DNA from: Prorocentrum cordatum
Lineage: Eukaryota > Sar > Dinophyceae > Prorocentrales > Prorocentraceae
DNA: 64,000 bases
NCBI GenBank assembly: GCA_963575745.1
Contig: CAUYUJ010011447.1
Location: forward strand, 494,001-558,000
Direction: 5' to 3'
Shown here: positions 42,660 to 52,684 of the stretch, piece after piece
Position numbering within the stretch: the first letter of the stretch is position 1
How the letters are laid out: each line of letters opens with the position of its first letter
Position numbers and translations under genes: made by a program
The notes under the pieces: generated by a model
Seen by the model: only the letters and a program-made list of their open reading frames with translations
The model's database searches: none
What the model was told of the DNA's origin: nothing

Positions 42660-44884
42660 GGAAGGGGGAAGAGGAGGAGGAACTTCGTAGGTCGCCTAGT
42701 GCCTTTTTATGTAGCATGGGACACGCACCTGGGCGCCAGATTGCGCTACGCCCCGAGCAGGGGCGGACGGGGCCGAGCGGGCCCTGAGCAGCGCCGGTTA
42801 GTTCACCGCCTGAGCCACCAACCTCGGGAGCCCCAGAAGCTGGGATTGTCTCTGCCCCAGAAGCCGCACCTCGGGGCCCAGGCCAAGTCGAGGCCTATCT
42901 TGAAGGCGCCAGCATACCGCGGCCAGCGGACACCGAGCCCCCCGGCGCCGCCCCTTCCCCCCTCTCCGTTCTGCCCCCCCCCCCGCAGCCCGTCGAACTC
43001 GCCGAGGCGTTGCGCCGGCGGATTGCAGCCAAACGCGCGCAGACCAGGGGGCGTCGCAGGTTGCGCCTCGCCAAGTGGGTCCCCCCATGGACGTTGCAGC
43101 CCGAATTCGGTATCGGGCATTTAGACAACGCGCGTGACTAGTCAGTCATGTTGGGAGGGCAGCCATGGAAGTTATGCGGCGCGTTTCGTCTCAGGAGTTG
43201 AGGTGCGGAGTAGCAGCAGGCCCCGGGTAGTGAGATGCCTCGACCATCGAACAGCCTGCGCGCCACTCGCCTCGCGCTAGCCTGTTGTCTGCCCTGTTTC
43301 CTCATATGGAGTCTGCGCCAACCCGACCCGCAATTGTCAGCCTAGACTTGCCAGCGTTACATGCCCCAATGTGTTGGGCCATTCGAGTCCCCTTTCTATG
43401 AAGGGGTACTTGTGAAGGGTCGATCCGTCTGTCTCCGACGTAGGTGCCGACCACTCGAATGCCGCCGGTTCTAAGCTGCACTGCGGCTGCGCTATGATTG
43501 TTGCCAGCCCTAACAGGATTGTTGTCACCCTGTCGAGTGCATCGGCCGTCGGGGGCACTTCGATATTCGTCTTGTGGGATCTACCTAGGATTTCTGATGG
43601 TGCCCTGAGGCCTGCAGTTGCCAATTTCCCCTGGGATGACGCTCGTCTGCTGACCGAACTTGCAGAATGATATGGCAGGTGGACGATGACTAGTGGGGGG
43701 GGGATGGGAGCGGCGCGGCAACGTAGCACTCAGCTCCCCCAGCCGCGCGGCCGCCGCTGCGAGCGCTGCTAGTGTCCTCGGGCTCGGGGGCAGAGCGCCG
43801 AGCGGCCGTCGGCTTTCGCTTCGAGCCACCTAGTTTTCAAGTCGCCAATTGTTGCTGAGCAGGTCAGAACGCGGCGGCTTGTTCTGTTCCCCTTCCCGAC
43901 GCGCGCCAGGCACCCGCACCTCCGCCCGGTAGGAGGAGGATCGGAGGAGCTCAGAGTGCAGCTTGGCTCAGTCATCTCGCAAGTCCCTTCGTGCATACTT
44001 GTCGCGCGTGCAGTCTCTCAGCCCTTGCTGTGCAGCCTTAAGAACTCGCCCGGCGACCAGGGCCGCGTCGCCAACATTGGTCCAAAAACGCCCCGCGCCC
44101 TGTGGCGCTGTCGCCGACCTGACCACGGCTGAAATTTGTTACTGGTCACTGTCATTTAACCTTCGGTGCCCGTGAAGAGTTTTCTTCGGTTGACAACGCT
44201 TAGGGCAGCCTCTGATTGTGCTGAATTGTCTCTGCCAGTTGTGTGCCACACTTTGCTGACAGGCTATGTGCTTCGTGCTTCATCAGCGTCGCAATCCAAA
44301 ATCCAATCGTCGCGGGGGAGGCTCGGTTGCGTTTATGGCCCCCCCCTCTCCGGTGGCGTTTTTAAAAACTGGGGCTGGCAAGCGACCTCCGAAACCCGCT
44401 GGCTCAGGGGAAAGACGGCGTGGGAAAAAACCTTGCCAACGAGACGTCTGACGACAAACGTTTTCGTAGCAACTGGCCCGCCGATGTGCTGCGGACCTTC
44501 TGCAGCGCCCTCTCCAGCCAAACGCAGACGGACCCCTTACCTTCTTGAGGGCACCCCGCCGGGCCTTGGCTCGCCGCTCGGGCCGGGCGCGCGGATAGCG
44601 AGAACCTGTTGCAGGTGCCCTTTTCCAACCGAACTCAAGCGGAGGGCCCCCCCCTCAGTCAAGCGCCGGCGAGCTCCTTAGGGATCGCCGGAATCAATGG
44701 GAGGGGGGCGTGGCCCAAAGACGCACGTTTGATTTCCACGAAAACGACGACGACGACGCGTGGGCCCGGCGCTGCAGTGCCACCGTTGGCCACCTGGCAG
44801 TTCCCGCTGTAAGTGATGGAGTATGAGAGGGACTCTGCCTGCTGCATCGCGGTGATCATGGGGCTCTGAGTGGAGAAGAGGCGG
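42660..44884. other. no supported gene
   Basis: GC-rich with several poly-C runs (about 42975-42985, 44341-44348). Short open frames on both strands show no recognisable domain. It may include the 3' flank of the LINE. Confidence 0.4.
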
Positions 44885-45450
44885 TGCACACCGAGCGCCC
44901 CGCTTTGAGAAGTCCACACCGTCTGGCCGCGAACGGGCGAGTGTCCCACCCTTTGGCTGCCCCCCTTTCGGGTGCTAAAACCAGCGCCTCGTTCGAGACA
45001 TCCTCGCAATCTGCGCTGAACGCACCAAAGTCCAACCCGCCGAGGCAAACCGCTCGAGACATCCCCACGACCTGGCCGCCGACGGGCGAATCCCCTGGCC
45101 CCTGTCGCCTCTCCCTTCGGGTGCTGAAGCCAGCGCCTCGCTCGAGACATCCTCACAATCTGCGCTGAACGCACCGAAGTCCAAGCCACCGAGGCAAACC
45201 GCTCGAGACATCCCCACGACCTGGCCGCCGACGGGCGAATGCCCTGGCCCCTGTCGCCTCTCCCTCGGGGTGCTGAAACCAGCGCCTCGCTCGAGACATC
45301 CTCACAATCTGCGCTGAACGCACCGGGGTCCAAGCCACCAAACAGGCAAACCGGTCGAGACATCCCCACGATCTGACCGATGGACGCGCGTCCAACCCAT
45401 GACGGCTCGGCCTTGGGGTACTGACAACCAGCGCCTCGCTCGTCTGAGCG
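44885..45450. repeat. 149-bp tandem repeat
   Basis: CCAGCGCCTC recurs at 44981, 45130, 45279 and 45428, exactly 149 bases apart. A partial copy lies upstream from about 44885. Units contain two close copies of TCGAGACATCC. The minus strand stays open across the array because few stops occur in the unit. Confidence 0.9.
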
Positions 45451-45469
45451 CTGTTGACTCTGAATATGA

Positions 45470-45930
45470 AGAGTGAGTCTGCCTGAGAGCCTGACTACGA
45501 GTGGGTCTGAGCATGAAGGAGTCTGCGTGCGAATGAGACTGAATGAGTGAGTCTGAGCTTGATTGAGTGTGAGCGGGGGTACATCATAAGTGTGAATGAG
45601 TCTGTGTCTGAGTGAGTCTGTGTCTGAGTGAGTCTGAGTGTGAGTAGGCCAGAGCGCGCAAGAGTCTGAGCTCGAGTCGGCCTGATCACGAATGAGTCTG
45701 AGTGTAAATGTATGTGTGTGGGGGGAAGTCTGAGTGTGAGTGTCTTTGTGCGAATTAGTCTCAGTCTGAGCGGGTTTGAGTCTGAATGGGTCTCTGTGTG
45801 AGTCAGTCTGAGTGTGAGTGAATTCGAATAAACATGAGGATCAGTGCGAGCGTGTCTGGGTACGAGCAAGTCCGAGTGATACTGAGTGTGAGTGAGCCTG
45901 AGCGCAAGTGAGACTGAGTGAAATGTGTCC
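45470..45930. repeat. TGAGTCTGAG minisatellite
   Basis: Degenerate 6- and 10-12-mer repeats of GTGAGTCTGAG and TGAGTGTGAG across ~460 bp, directly after the 149-bp array. No gene. Confidence 0.85.
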
Positions 45931-47190
45931 CTGCGAAGAGGAAGAGGAGGGGGGGAAGGGGAAGGAGTCGGCGGCGTCTAACAAATAAGAACAACCCCCA
46001 CTCAGGACATGGGGAAACATCCATGACACGCTGCCGTGGGGGAGCCATCAGTGCGCTACTGCTGAGGAAGCACCGGGCGCGCGGGCAAAAGCGCAGTAGC
46101 GACAAGCCGACGGGCTTCCAACGGCGGCGTGCCATTGTCGGGCTGAACTGCCCCCCCAAGATGGCATGTGAATGCGGCTTCCTCTTCAAATCTGAAAGAT
46201 GCAGATCGCGCGCTCCATTTCACGACGCAGCGCCGGGGGGGCATTGAGCCCGCCTTTGCGCGGGCGCGAGCGCGAAGAGTCTGAGATGATCCTGAGAGGC
46301 TCCGGAGAAGCTCCCAAGGGGCTCCTCCGATGCTTCTGAGAGGCTGCTGAGGACGGCGCTGATCGCACCAAGCGTAGCCGGATCCCACCTCCGAATCTTG
46401 CCTGCGGCGGCCGCGCTCCTGCTCCGAATCTTGCCCATCGACGTCCCGAATGGGGCTCCGAATCGCGCCGCGTAAGGGCTCCGAATCTTGCCCGTCGACG
46501 CCTCGGATGGTGCTCCGCACTGTTAAAAACAAGACCGAAGATAATTCACCCAACTTTCGCTAATGATTCGGCCGATGTGAAACTGCCATCTTTCGGGGCA
46601 GCTTTCGGTGGCCTCGTCCGGTGGCATCTCGGGGGGCAAGCCCAGCGCGCGCGGGTGGCCTGTGTACTTGGGGCCCCGCGGACCCCGCGTCCAGAGCCCT
46701 CGACTCAAGGGCGCAGATCTCCTTTGATTCTGGGGCCAGGGCCCACGGACTCCGCGGCGGGGCCCAGGCGAGTCGGGGCCCGACCATGTGCTGCGGCATC
46801 GCGAAGAGCGCCCAGCAACGCCAAAGAAACCGCGCGCAAGAACGACATCGAGCAAACAAATAAGCAACCCGGAACATAGCAAAATTCACAGACGTTTCGC
46901 TTGGGGTCCTGTTCAGCCCGATGACTTATTGCACTGAGGGCATCGCGGCGCGACGCGCGCTGCCATTGCTTGGATTTGCTGGACTGAGACTGCCACGCGG
47001 AGCATAGTCGGATGATGTCCCTGCGCGAGCTGCGCCGCCGCTGCAGCGCCGCGTTCGAGGGAGATCAGTCGATGGAGACAACTGCAAAAATACACACCGC
47101 CGTGACACAATATTCTGCGGTTTTATGATATGTTGGAATCTCCTATCCCTCTGAAGATTCCTAACATTGACATGCGTCCTCCGCGATCCC

Positions 47191-47338
47191 GCGGAGTAAT
47201 TCGTCTACCTCTAATTAATAACATTGCGATCTCAAAACAGGATCGGAAATTACTCCGCCCATTCCTATATGAAAAATGGGACGGGATGCATGTCCACGCG
47301 GAGTAATTTCTACTCCGCCCACTCCGTTTACTCCGCCA
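47191..47338. repeat. GCGGAGTAATT inverted-repeat region, copy A
   Basis: GCGGAGTAATT at 47191 and ~47299, its complement AATTACTCCGC at ~47250, and further TACTCCGCC at ~47312 and 47330. It lies ~50-200 bases before the plus-strand ORFs of the repeat unit and is repeated at 49003-49150. It could be regulatory or the remnant of a small inverted-repeat element. Confidence 0.6.
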
Positions 47339-47531
47339 GTCTTGGGTCATGTTGAATGAAGACCGCATAGTACTTTTGTCACGGCAATGGGGAAAAATGC
47401 GTTGCACTTCGTATTTCCTCGGCTGCATCCACCTCAGGCTAGACCATGTATGCTCGCGCCGACAGGGATGAAGCGACGGCGTTCGTCGTCGTCGCCGTGC
47501 ACCGTTTCGAGGGAGGCGCCATTCGCCATCG

Positions 47532-47945
47532 TTGCTGTTGCCGCAGGGTGCAAGCGCGCGTGCGTCCTCTTCCCGCGCTACCTTTCCAGAAAGTACGGAA
47601 GCTGGCCATCGCGGCGACTGCCGCGACGCAGGTCGCAGGCGCGGTTCGCGGACGCGGGCCGCGTCTTACGGGTCGCTTGTCGCAGGTCGCAGGCGCGAGT
47701 CGCTAGCGCGGGTCGCGGGCCTTTGTCGTGGTCGCAGGTCGTGGCTCCGCAGGAAGCTCAGGTTGATGGGCTTGGACGACCTGCGGAAGAAACGCCGCCC
47801 ACTGGGGAAAACTGCGCACACCGCAGGGGCGAAGCAGGTTCTGAAGACCGAGGAGGCCCAGACGGTGGCCAAGAACGTCGCAGGGCGATTCCGCAAGGCT
47901 TGCAAGCAGGTGGTGGACCGCGGCGGGGCTGCGGCCGACAATTGA
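47532..47945 (+). CDS. possible Lys/Arg-rich protein, copy A
   Basis: The last ~70 residues read as natural protein: LRRKLRLMGLDDLRKKRRP, GAKQVLKTEEAQTVAKNVAG, RFRKACKQVVDRGGAAADN, stop. The upstream part is Arg-rich with a repeated GTCGCAGGCGCG motif (47630-47740) and is probably intron or untranslated; acceptor-like GGTCGCAG precedes the natural part. No domain recognised. A second copy is at 49344-49757. Confidence 0.35.
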   Translation: MLLPQGASARASSSRATFPESTEAGHRGDCRDAGRRRGSRTRAASYGSLVAGRRRESLARVAGLCRGRRSWLRRKLRLMGLDDLRKKRRPLGKTAHTAGAKQVLKTEEAQTVAKNVAGRFRKACKQVVDRGGAAADN

Positions 47946-49002
47946 CTTATCGGGCTGAACTGCCCCCCCAAGATGGCATGTGAATGCGGCTTCCTCTTCA
48001 AATCTGAAAGATGCAAATCGCGCGCTCCATTTCACGACGCAGCGCCGGGGGGGCATTGAGCCCGCCTTTGCGCGGGCGCGAGCGCGAAGAGTCTGAGATG
48101 ATCCTGAGAGGCTCCGGAGAAGCTCCCAAGGGGCTCCTCCGATGCTTCTGAGAGGCTGCTGAGGACGGCGCTGATCGCACCTCATGTAGCCGAATCCCAC
48201 CTCCGAATCTTGCCTGCGGCGGCCGCGCTCCTGCTCCGAATCTTGCCCATCGACGTCCCGAATGGGGCTCCGAATCGCGCCGCGTAAGGGCTCCGAATCT
48301 TGCCCGTCGACGCCTCGGACGGTGCTCCGCACTGTTAAAAACAAGACCGAAGATAATTCACCCAACTTTCGCTAATGATTCGGCCGATGTGAAACTGCCA
48401 TCTTTCGGGGCAGCTTTCGGCGGCCTCGTCCGGTGGCATCTCGGGGGGCAAGCCCAGCGCGCGCGGGTGGCCTGTGTACTTGGGGCCCCGCGGACCCCGC
48501 GTCCAGAGCCCTCGACTCAAGGGCGCAGATCTCCTTTGATTCTGGGGCCAGGGCCCACGGACTCCGCGGCGGGGCCCAGGCGAGTCGGGGCCCGACCACG
48601 TGCTGCGGCATCGCGAAGTGCGCCCAGCAACGCAAAAGAAACCGCGCGCAAGAACGACATCGAGCAAACAAATAAGCAACCCGGAACATAGCAAAATTCA
48701 CAGACGTTTCGCTTGGGGTCCTGTTCAGCCCGATGACTTATTGCACTGAGGGCATCGCGGCGCGACGCGCGCTGCCATTGCTTGGATTTGCTGGGCTGAG
48801 ACTGCCACGCGGAGCATAGTCGGATGATGTCCCTGCGCGAGCTGCGCCGCCGCTGCAGCGCCGCGTTCGAGGGAGATCAGTCGATGGAGACAACTGCAAA
48901 AATACACACCGCCGTGACACAAGATTCTGCGGTTTTATGATATGTTGGAATCTCCTATCCCTCTGAAGATTCCTAACATTGACATGCGTCCTCCGCGATC
49001 CC

Positions 49003-49150
49003 GCGGAGTAATTCGTCTACCTCTAACTAGTAACATTGCGATCTCAAAACAGGATCGGAAATTACTCCGCCCATTCCTATATGAAAAATGGAACGGGATG
49101 CATGTCCACGCGGAGTAATTTCTACTCCGCCCACTCCGTTTACTCCGCCA
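49003..49150. repeat. GCGGAGTAATT inverted-repeat region, copy B
   Basis: Counterpart of 47191-47338 in the second 1812-bp unit; the GCGGAGTAATT motifs are all conserved. Confidence 0.6.
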
Positions 49151-49343
49151 GTATGAGGTCATGTTGAATGAAGACCGCAAAGTACTTTTGTCGCGGCAAT
49201 GGGGAAAAATGCGTTGCACTTCGTTTTTCCTCGGCTGCATCCGCCTCAGGCTAAACAGTGTATGCTCGCGCCGACAGGGATGAAGCGATGGCGTTCGTCG
49301 TCGTCGCCGTGCACCGTTTCGAGGGGGGCGCCATTCGCCATCG

Positions 49344-49757
49344 TTGCTGTTGCCGCAGGGTGCAAGCGCGCGTGCATCCTCTTCCCGCGCTACCTTTCCA
49401 GAAAGTACGGAAGCTGGCCATCGTGGCGACTGCCGCGACGCAGGTCGCAGGCGCGGTTCGCGGACGCGGGCCGCGTCTTACGGGTCGCTTGTCGCAGGTC
49501 GCAGGCGCGATTCGCTAGCGCGGGTCGCGGGCCTTTGTCGTGGTCGCAGGTCGTGGTTCCGCAGGAAGCTCAGGTTGATGGGCTTGGACGACCTGCGGAA
49601 GAAACGCCGCCCACTGGGGAAAACTGCGCACACCGCAGGGGTGAAGCAGGTTCTGAAGACCGAGGAGGCCCAGACGGTGGCCAAAAACGTCGCAGGGCGA
49701 TTCCGCAAGGCTTGCAAGCAGGTGGTGGACCGCGGCGGGGCTGCGGCCGACAATTGA
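49344..49757 (+). CDS. possible Lys/Arg-rich protein, copy B
   Basis: Paralogue of 47532-47945 in the second repeat unit. In the natural-looking C-terminal part the visible changes are Leu to Phe (SWLRR to SWFRR), Ala to Val (GAKQ to GVKQ) and one synonymous Lys codon. The stop is at the same place (AAADN). Evidence for coding is modest. Confidence 0.35.
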   Translation: MLLPQGASARASSSRATFPESTEAGHRGDCRDAGRRRGSRTRAASYGSLVAGRRRDSLARVAGLCRGRRSWFRRKLRLMGLDDLRKKRRPLGKTAHTAGVKQVLKTEEAQTVAKNVAGRFRKACKQVVDRGGAAADN

Positions 49758-50775
49758 CTTGTCGGGCTGAACTGCCCCCCCAAGATGGCATGTGAATGCG
49801 GCTTCCTCTTCAAATCTGAAAGACGCAGATCGCACGCTCCATTTCGCGACGCAGCGCCGGGGGGGCATTGAGCCCGCCTTTGCGCGGGCGCGAGCGCGAA
49901 GAGTCTGAGATGATCCTGAGAGGCTCCGGAGAAGCTCCCAAGGGGCTCCTCCGATGCTTCTGAGAGGCACCTCATGTAGCCGAATCCAACCTCCGAATCT
50001 TGCCTGCGGCGGCCGCGCTCCTGCTCCGAATCTTGCCCATCGACGTCCCGAATGGGGCTCCGAATCGCGCCGCGTAAGGGCTCCGAATCTTGCCCGTCGA
50101 CGCCTCGGATGGTGCTCCGCACTGTTTTAAAAAAAAGACCTAAGATGATCCACCCAACTTTCGCTAATGATTCGGCCGATGTGAAACTGCCATCTTTCGG
50201 GGCAGCTTTCGGTGGCCTCGTCCGGTGGCATCTCGGGGGGCAAATCCAGCGCGCGCGGGTGGCCTGTGTACTTGGGGCCCCGCGGACCCCGCGTCCAGAG
50301 CCCTCGACTCAAGGGCGCAGATCTCCTTTGATTCTGGGGCCAGGGCCCACGGACTCCGCGGCGGGGCCCAGGCGAGTCGGGGCCCGACCATGTGCTGCGG
50401 CATCGCGAAGAGCGTCCAGCAACGCCAAAGAAACCGCGCGCAAGAACGACATCGAGCAAACAAATAAGCAACCCGGAACATAGCAAAATTCACAAGGACG
50501 TTTCGCTTGGGGTCCTGTTCAGCCCGAGCCATTGGCACCCGCTTCTCCCTCCCGAGCCCAAGGCCCGTGCCTCCTGTCTCCGTCGCAGCGCGGCAAAGGC
50601 AATCCGCACGCTCGCGCGAATAGCCCTGGCGAGGCGTACCAAGTGTCCGGCGGCCCGAGAGGGAGAGGAAAGAGGAGGGCGGCCGCAGGCGGGCGAGGGA
50701 GGAGGGCACCCACCGCAGGAAGAACTTCGGCAAGAGTGGCCGGAGCGGCCAGGCCCTAAGGCCCGTGTCTCCGTG

Positions 50776-51045
50776 TCTAGAGGCCTCCTGGATGGGGTCC
50801 GACTAGATGTGGTACATCGGCGATACGTCGGCGATGCATCGCCGATACATCGGCGATGAATCAGCGATGCATCGGCGATACATCGGCGATGCACCGGCGA
50901 TGCATCAGCGACGTCGGCGATGCATCCGCGGCGTCGGCGTGAGTGAAGCAAATCGGGCTGCACATCGAGCCGCATCGGCGATGCATCGGCGATGCGACGC
51001 GATCCTCCGACCCCAGCAACTCCGACCCCATCTGGGAGGTCTAGA
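50776..51045. mobile_element. introner-like element, copy 1
   Basis: 270 bp bounded by inverted repeats TCTAGAGGCCTCCTGGATGG (left) and, read in reverse from the right, TCTAGACCTCCCAGATGGGG. The interior has a tandem ~12-mer CATCGGCGATGC/ACATCGGCGATA (50814-50935). It shares the block CACATCGAGCCGCATCGGCG with the intron at 52864-53090, plus the following ~40 bases. Flanks share CAC next to both ends. Whether this copy is also spliced is unknown. Confidence 0.7.
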
Positions 51046-52226
51046 GTGTCTCCAGGTCGCCGCTGCTCTCTCCACGCCTTAACCCCCCGTGGGGGGGCCG
51101 CTCCCGGGGCCCACGGGGCCGTCGGGAGGCTGCCCCTCGCAGGGGGGCACGCGGCGGGCCCCCGGGGACGGGACGTCCGGAGGCCTGGGAACGAGTCTGG
51201 CACGAGCCGTCACGCACGGGCACTGCACAACAGAGGATATGACGACCGCTATCCCAAGCTTCGTGGGGGGGCTTCGAATGGACCAAAAATTGTGGGGCCC
51301 AACCCTGGGATATACGATGGGCCATCCTCGATAGGGGTGCGTCCAAATAGCCCCCTGGTGCTATGTGGTCCTCATCGTACTTAAGGACCACATCCCAGCA
51401 ATTGTTTCGAGCACCCAGGCAATGTCTACCCGACACGCTAGCGAAATGTCGAACGAATATCATATCCCAGGGCCCGACACATGCAAACCCTCAAATTTCT
51501 GTACTTGCTTTGCGCTCGAAATTCTTGCTGGTGATGAAGGCTAATCTAGGCTGGGACATCATAACCCTGGGGGTGTATCCCAAGGTTTCCCCCTTTTTTC
51601 TGGGCTGCGGAACTTTTCGGGCGGACTTCAGGGAGTTGGAGGGAAGAATCGCCTGCGACCGGGGCGGACATCCTGCAACAAAACACGGAAATGCTGTGAC
51701 GTCTATCAGGAGCACATTCATAAACGCACACGTGCACCACGTGGACCCGCCGTCCACCGTCCACCGATGAAAGGGGGATGGGGGGTAAAGATGAATGCAG
51801 AATCGCATCATGCTGCGTACAAGACCGTGGCGTGCGCCGCCTGCGTCTTCAGCGCGTGCGACCCAAAGCCCCATAATCTTCTGGCATCTCGCAGACAGCT
51901 TCGCACCCACGATACAGGAAAGAAGTAGGAGACGCCATTTCAACGCGGGATTGGCCCCATCGAGGCATTCCCCCACACCCACCTCGACATCCACGCGCTC
52001 ACGACGCCATGTGTAATCACGATGAACCTCCGAACACCAAAGCATCGCAACCGATAGGGCGAGCAAGCAGGCAAGCATGCAGCACGTAGAATGGATGGAG
52101 GCAGTCAGCTACCAACTTTACTGTGCACGACGTGATCATGTCGCTTTGACACTGAATCTAGATGCAACCATCCTCCACATCTCACCATTGGCGGCGCGCA
52201 CCGGGGGGTAAAGTGAGGGGGGGGAA
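51046..52226. other. no supported gene
   Basis: A 195-residue minus-strand ORF (51491-52078) has a signal-like start (MLACLLALSVAMLW) but no recognisable domain and an irregular composition; I do not call it. The rest is non-repetitive. Confidence 0.35.
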
Positions 52227-52319
52227 CTTCTTCGAAGGAGACTGCTTCTTAGAAAGCGCCGGCCCAACATCTGCAGATAAGGCCCGCGCCTTCTAAGAAA
52301 CAAGGGTGCTTCGAAGAAG
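52227..52319. repeat. long imperfect hairpin (MITE-like)
   Basis: Arms CTTCTTCGAAG...TTCTTAGAAAGCGC and GCGCCTTCTAAGAA...CTTCGAAGAAG flank a short loop around CAACATCTGCAGAT. Purine-rich and pyrimidine-rich flanks (52203-52226, 52320-52345) extend the symmetry to arms of ~60 bp. No ORF. Confidence 0.7.
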
Positions 52320-52326
52320 CCATCCC

Positions 52327-52684
52327 CCTTCCGCTACCCCTTATCCCCCTCTGCGAGTGGCCGACACTACACATGCTGTCATCAACATTCCAGACAACAT
52401 TGAGGTTACAATGCTTTCTCAGTTCTTAGAATGGCACTAAGCATTGTTGACGATTATTGGCATATGGTTTAACTTCACCGATAGGAGACTGGGTGTCATC
52501 ATACAGGACTCTATATTCGTGTGCGAAAGAAGCGCGCACCTGATGCCCGATCGCATTTTTTAACGCCCGCGAGCAAGCTTGCGCCGTGCAATAGATGCAT
52601 CTGTAGACGCGAGAACTATGCTCTGGTTTCCGCTACGAGATGCCCTGAATCCACGGGTCCCTGGCTGAGGTCATGCCGACAGGC
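52327..52684. other. 3' flank of the HECT gene, nothing seen
   Basis: Non-repetitive sequence, somewhat AT-richer, between the hairpin and the HECT stop codon. Confidence 0.4.

Larger units (their letters stand above)
46138..50527. repeat. 1812-bp direct tandem repeat, 2.4 copies
   Basis: TCGGGCTGAACTG begins copies at 46138, 47950 and 49762, exactly 1812 bases apart. Copies A (46138-47949) and B (47950-49761) differ by scattered single bases. Copy C is near-identical but has lost ~24 bases near 49969 and ends about 50527, where unrelated sequence begins. Each full unit has a GC-rich first half, an AT-richer inverted-repeat region (47191-47338; 49003-49150) and a plus-strand ORF near its end. 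Near-zero internal divergence implies recent amplification, as in dinoflagellate tandem gene arrays. Confidence 0.9.

Noticed and set aside
44659-45369. 236-codon minus-strand ORF over the 149-bp array
   Set aside because: Stop-poor repeat read through; frames rotate between units.
46523-46882. Minus-strand ORF conserved in all three 1812-bp copies
   Set aside because: Its conservation follows from the near-identity of the repeats; composition is irregular and no domain is visible.
51491-52078. 195-codon minus-strand ORF with a hydrophobic start
   Set aside because: Irregular composition, no recognisable domain or splice context.
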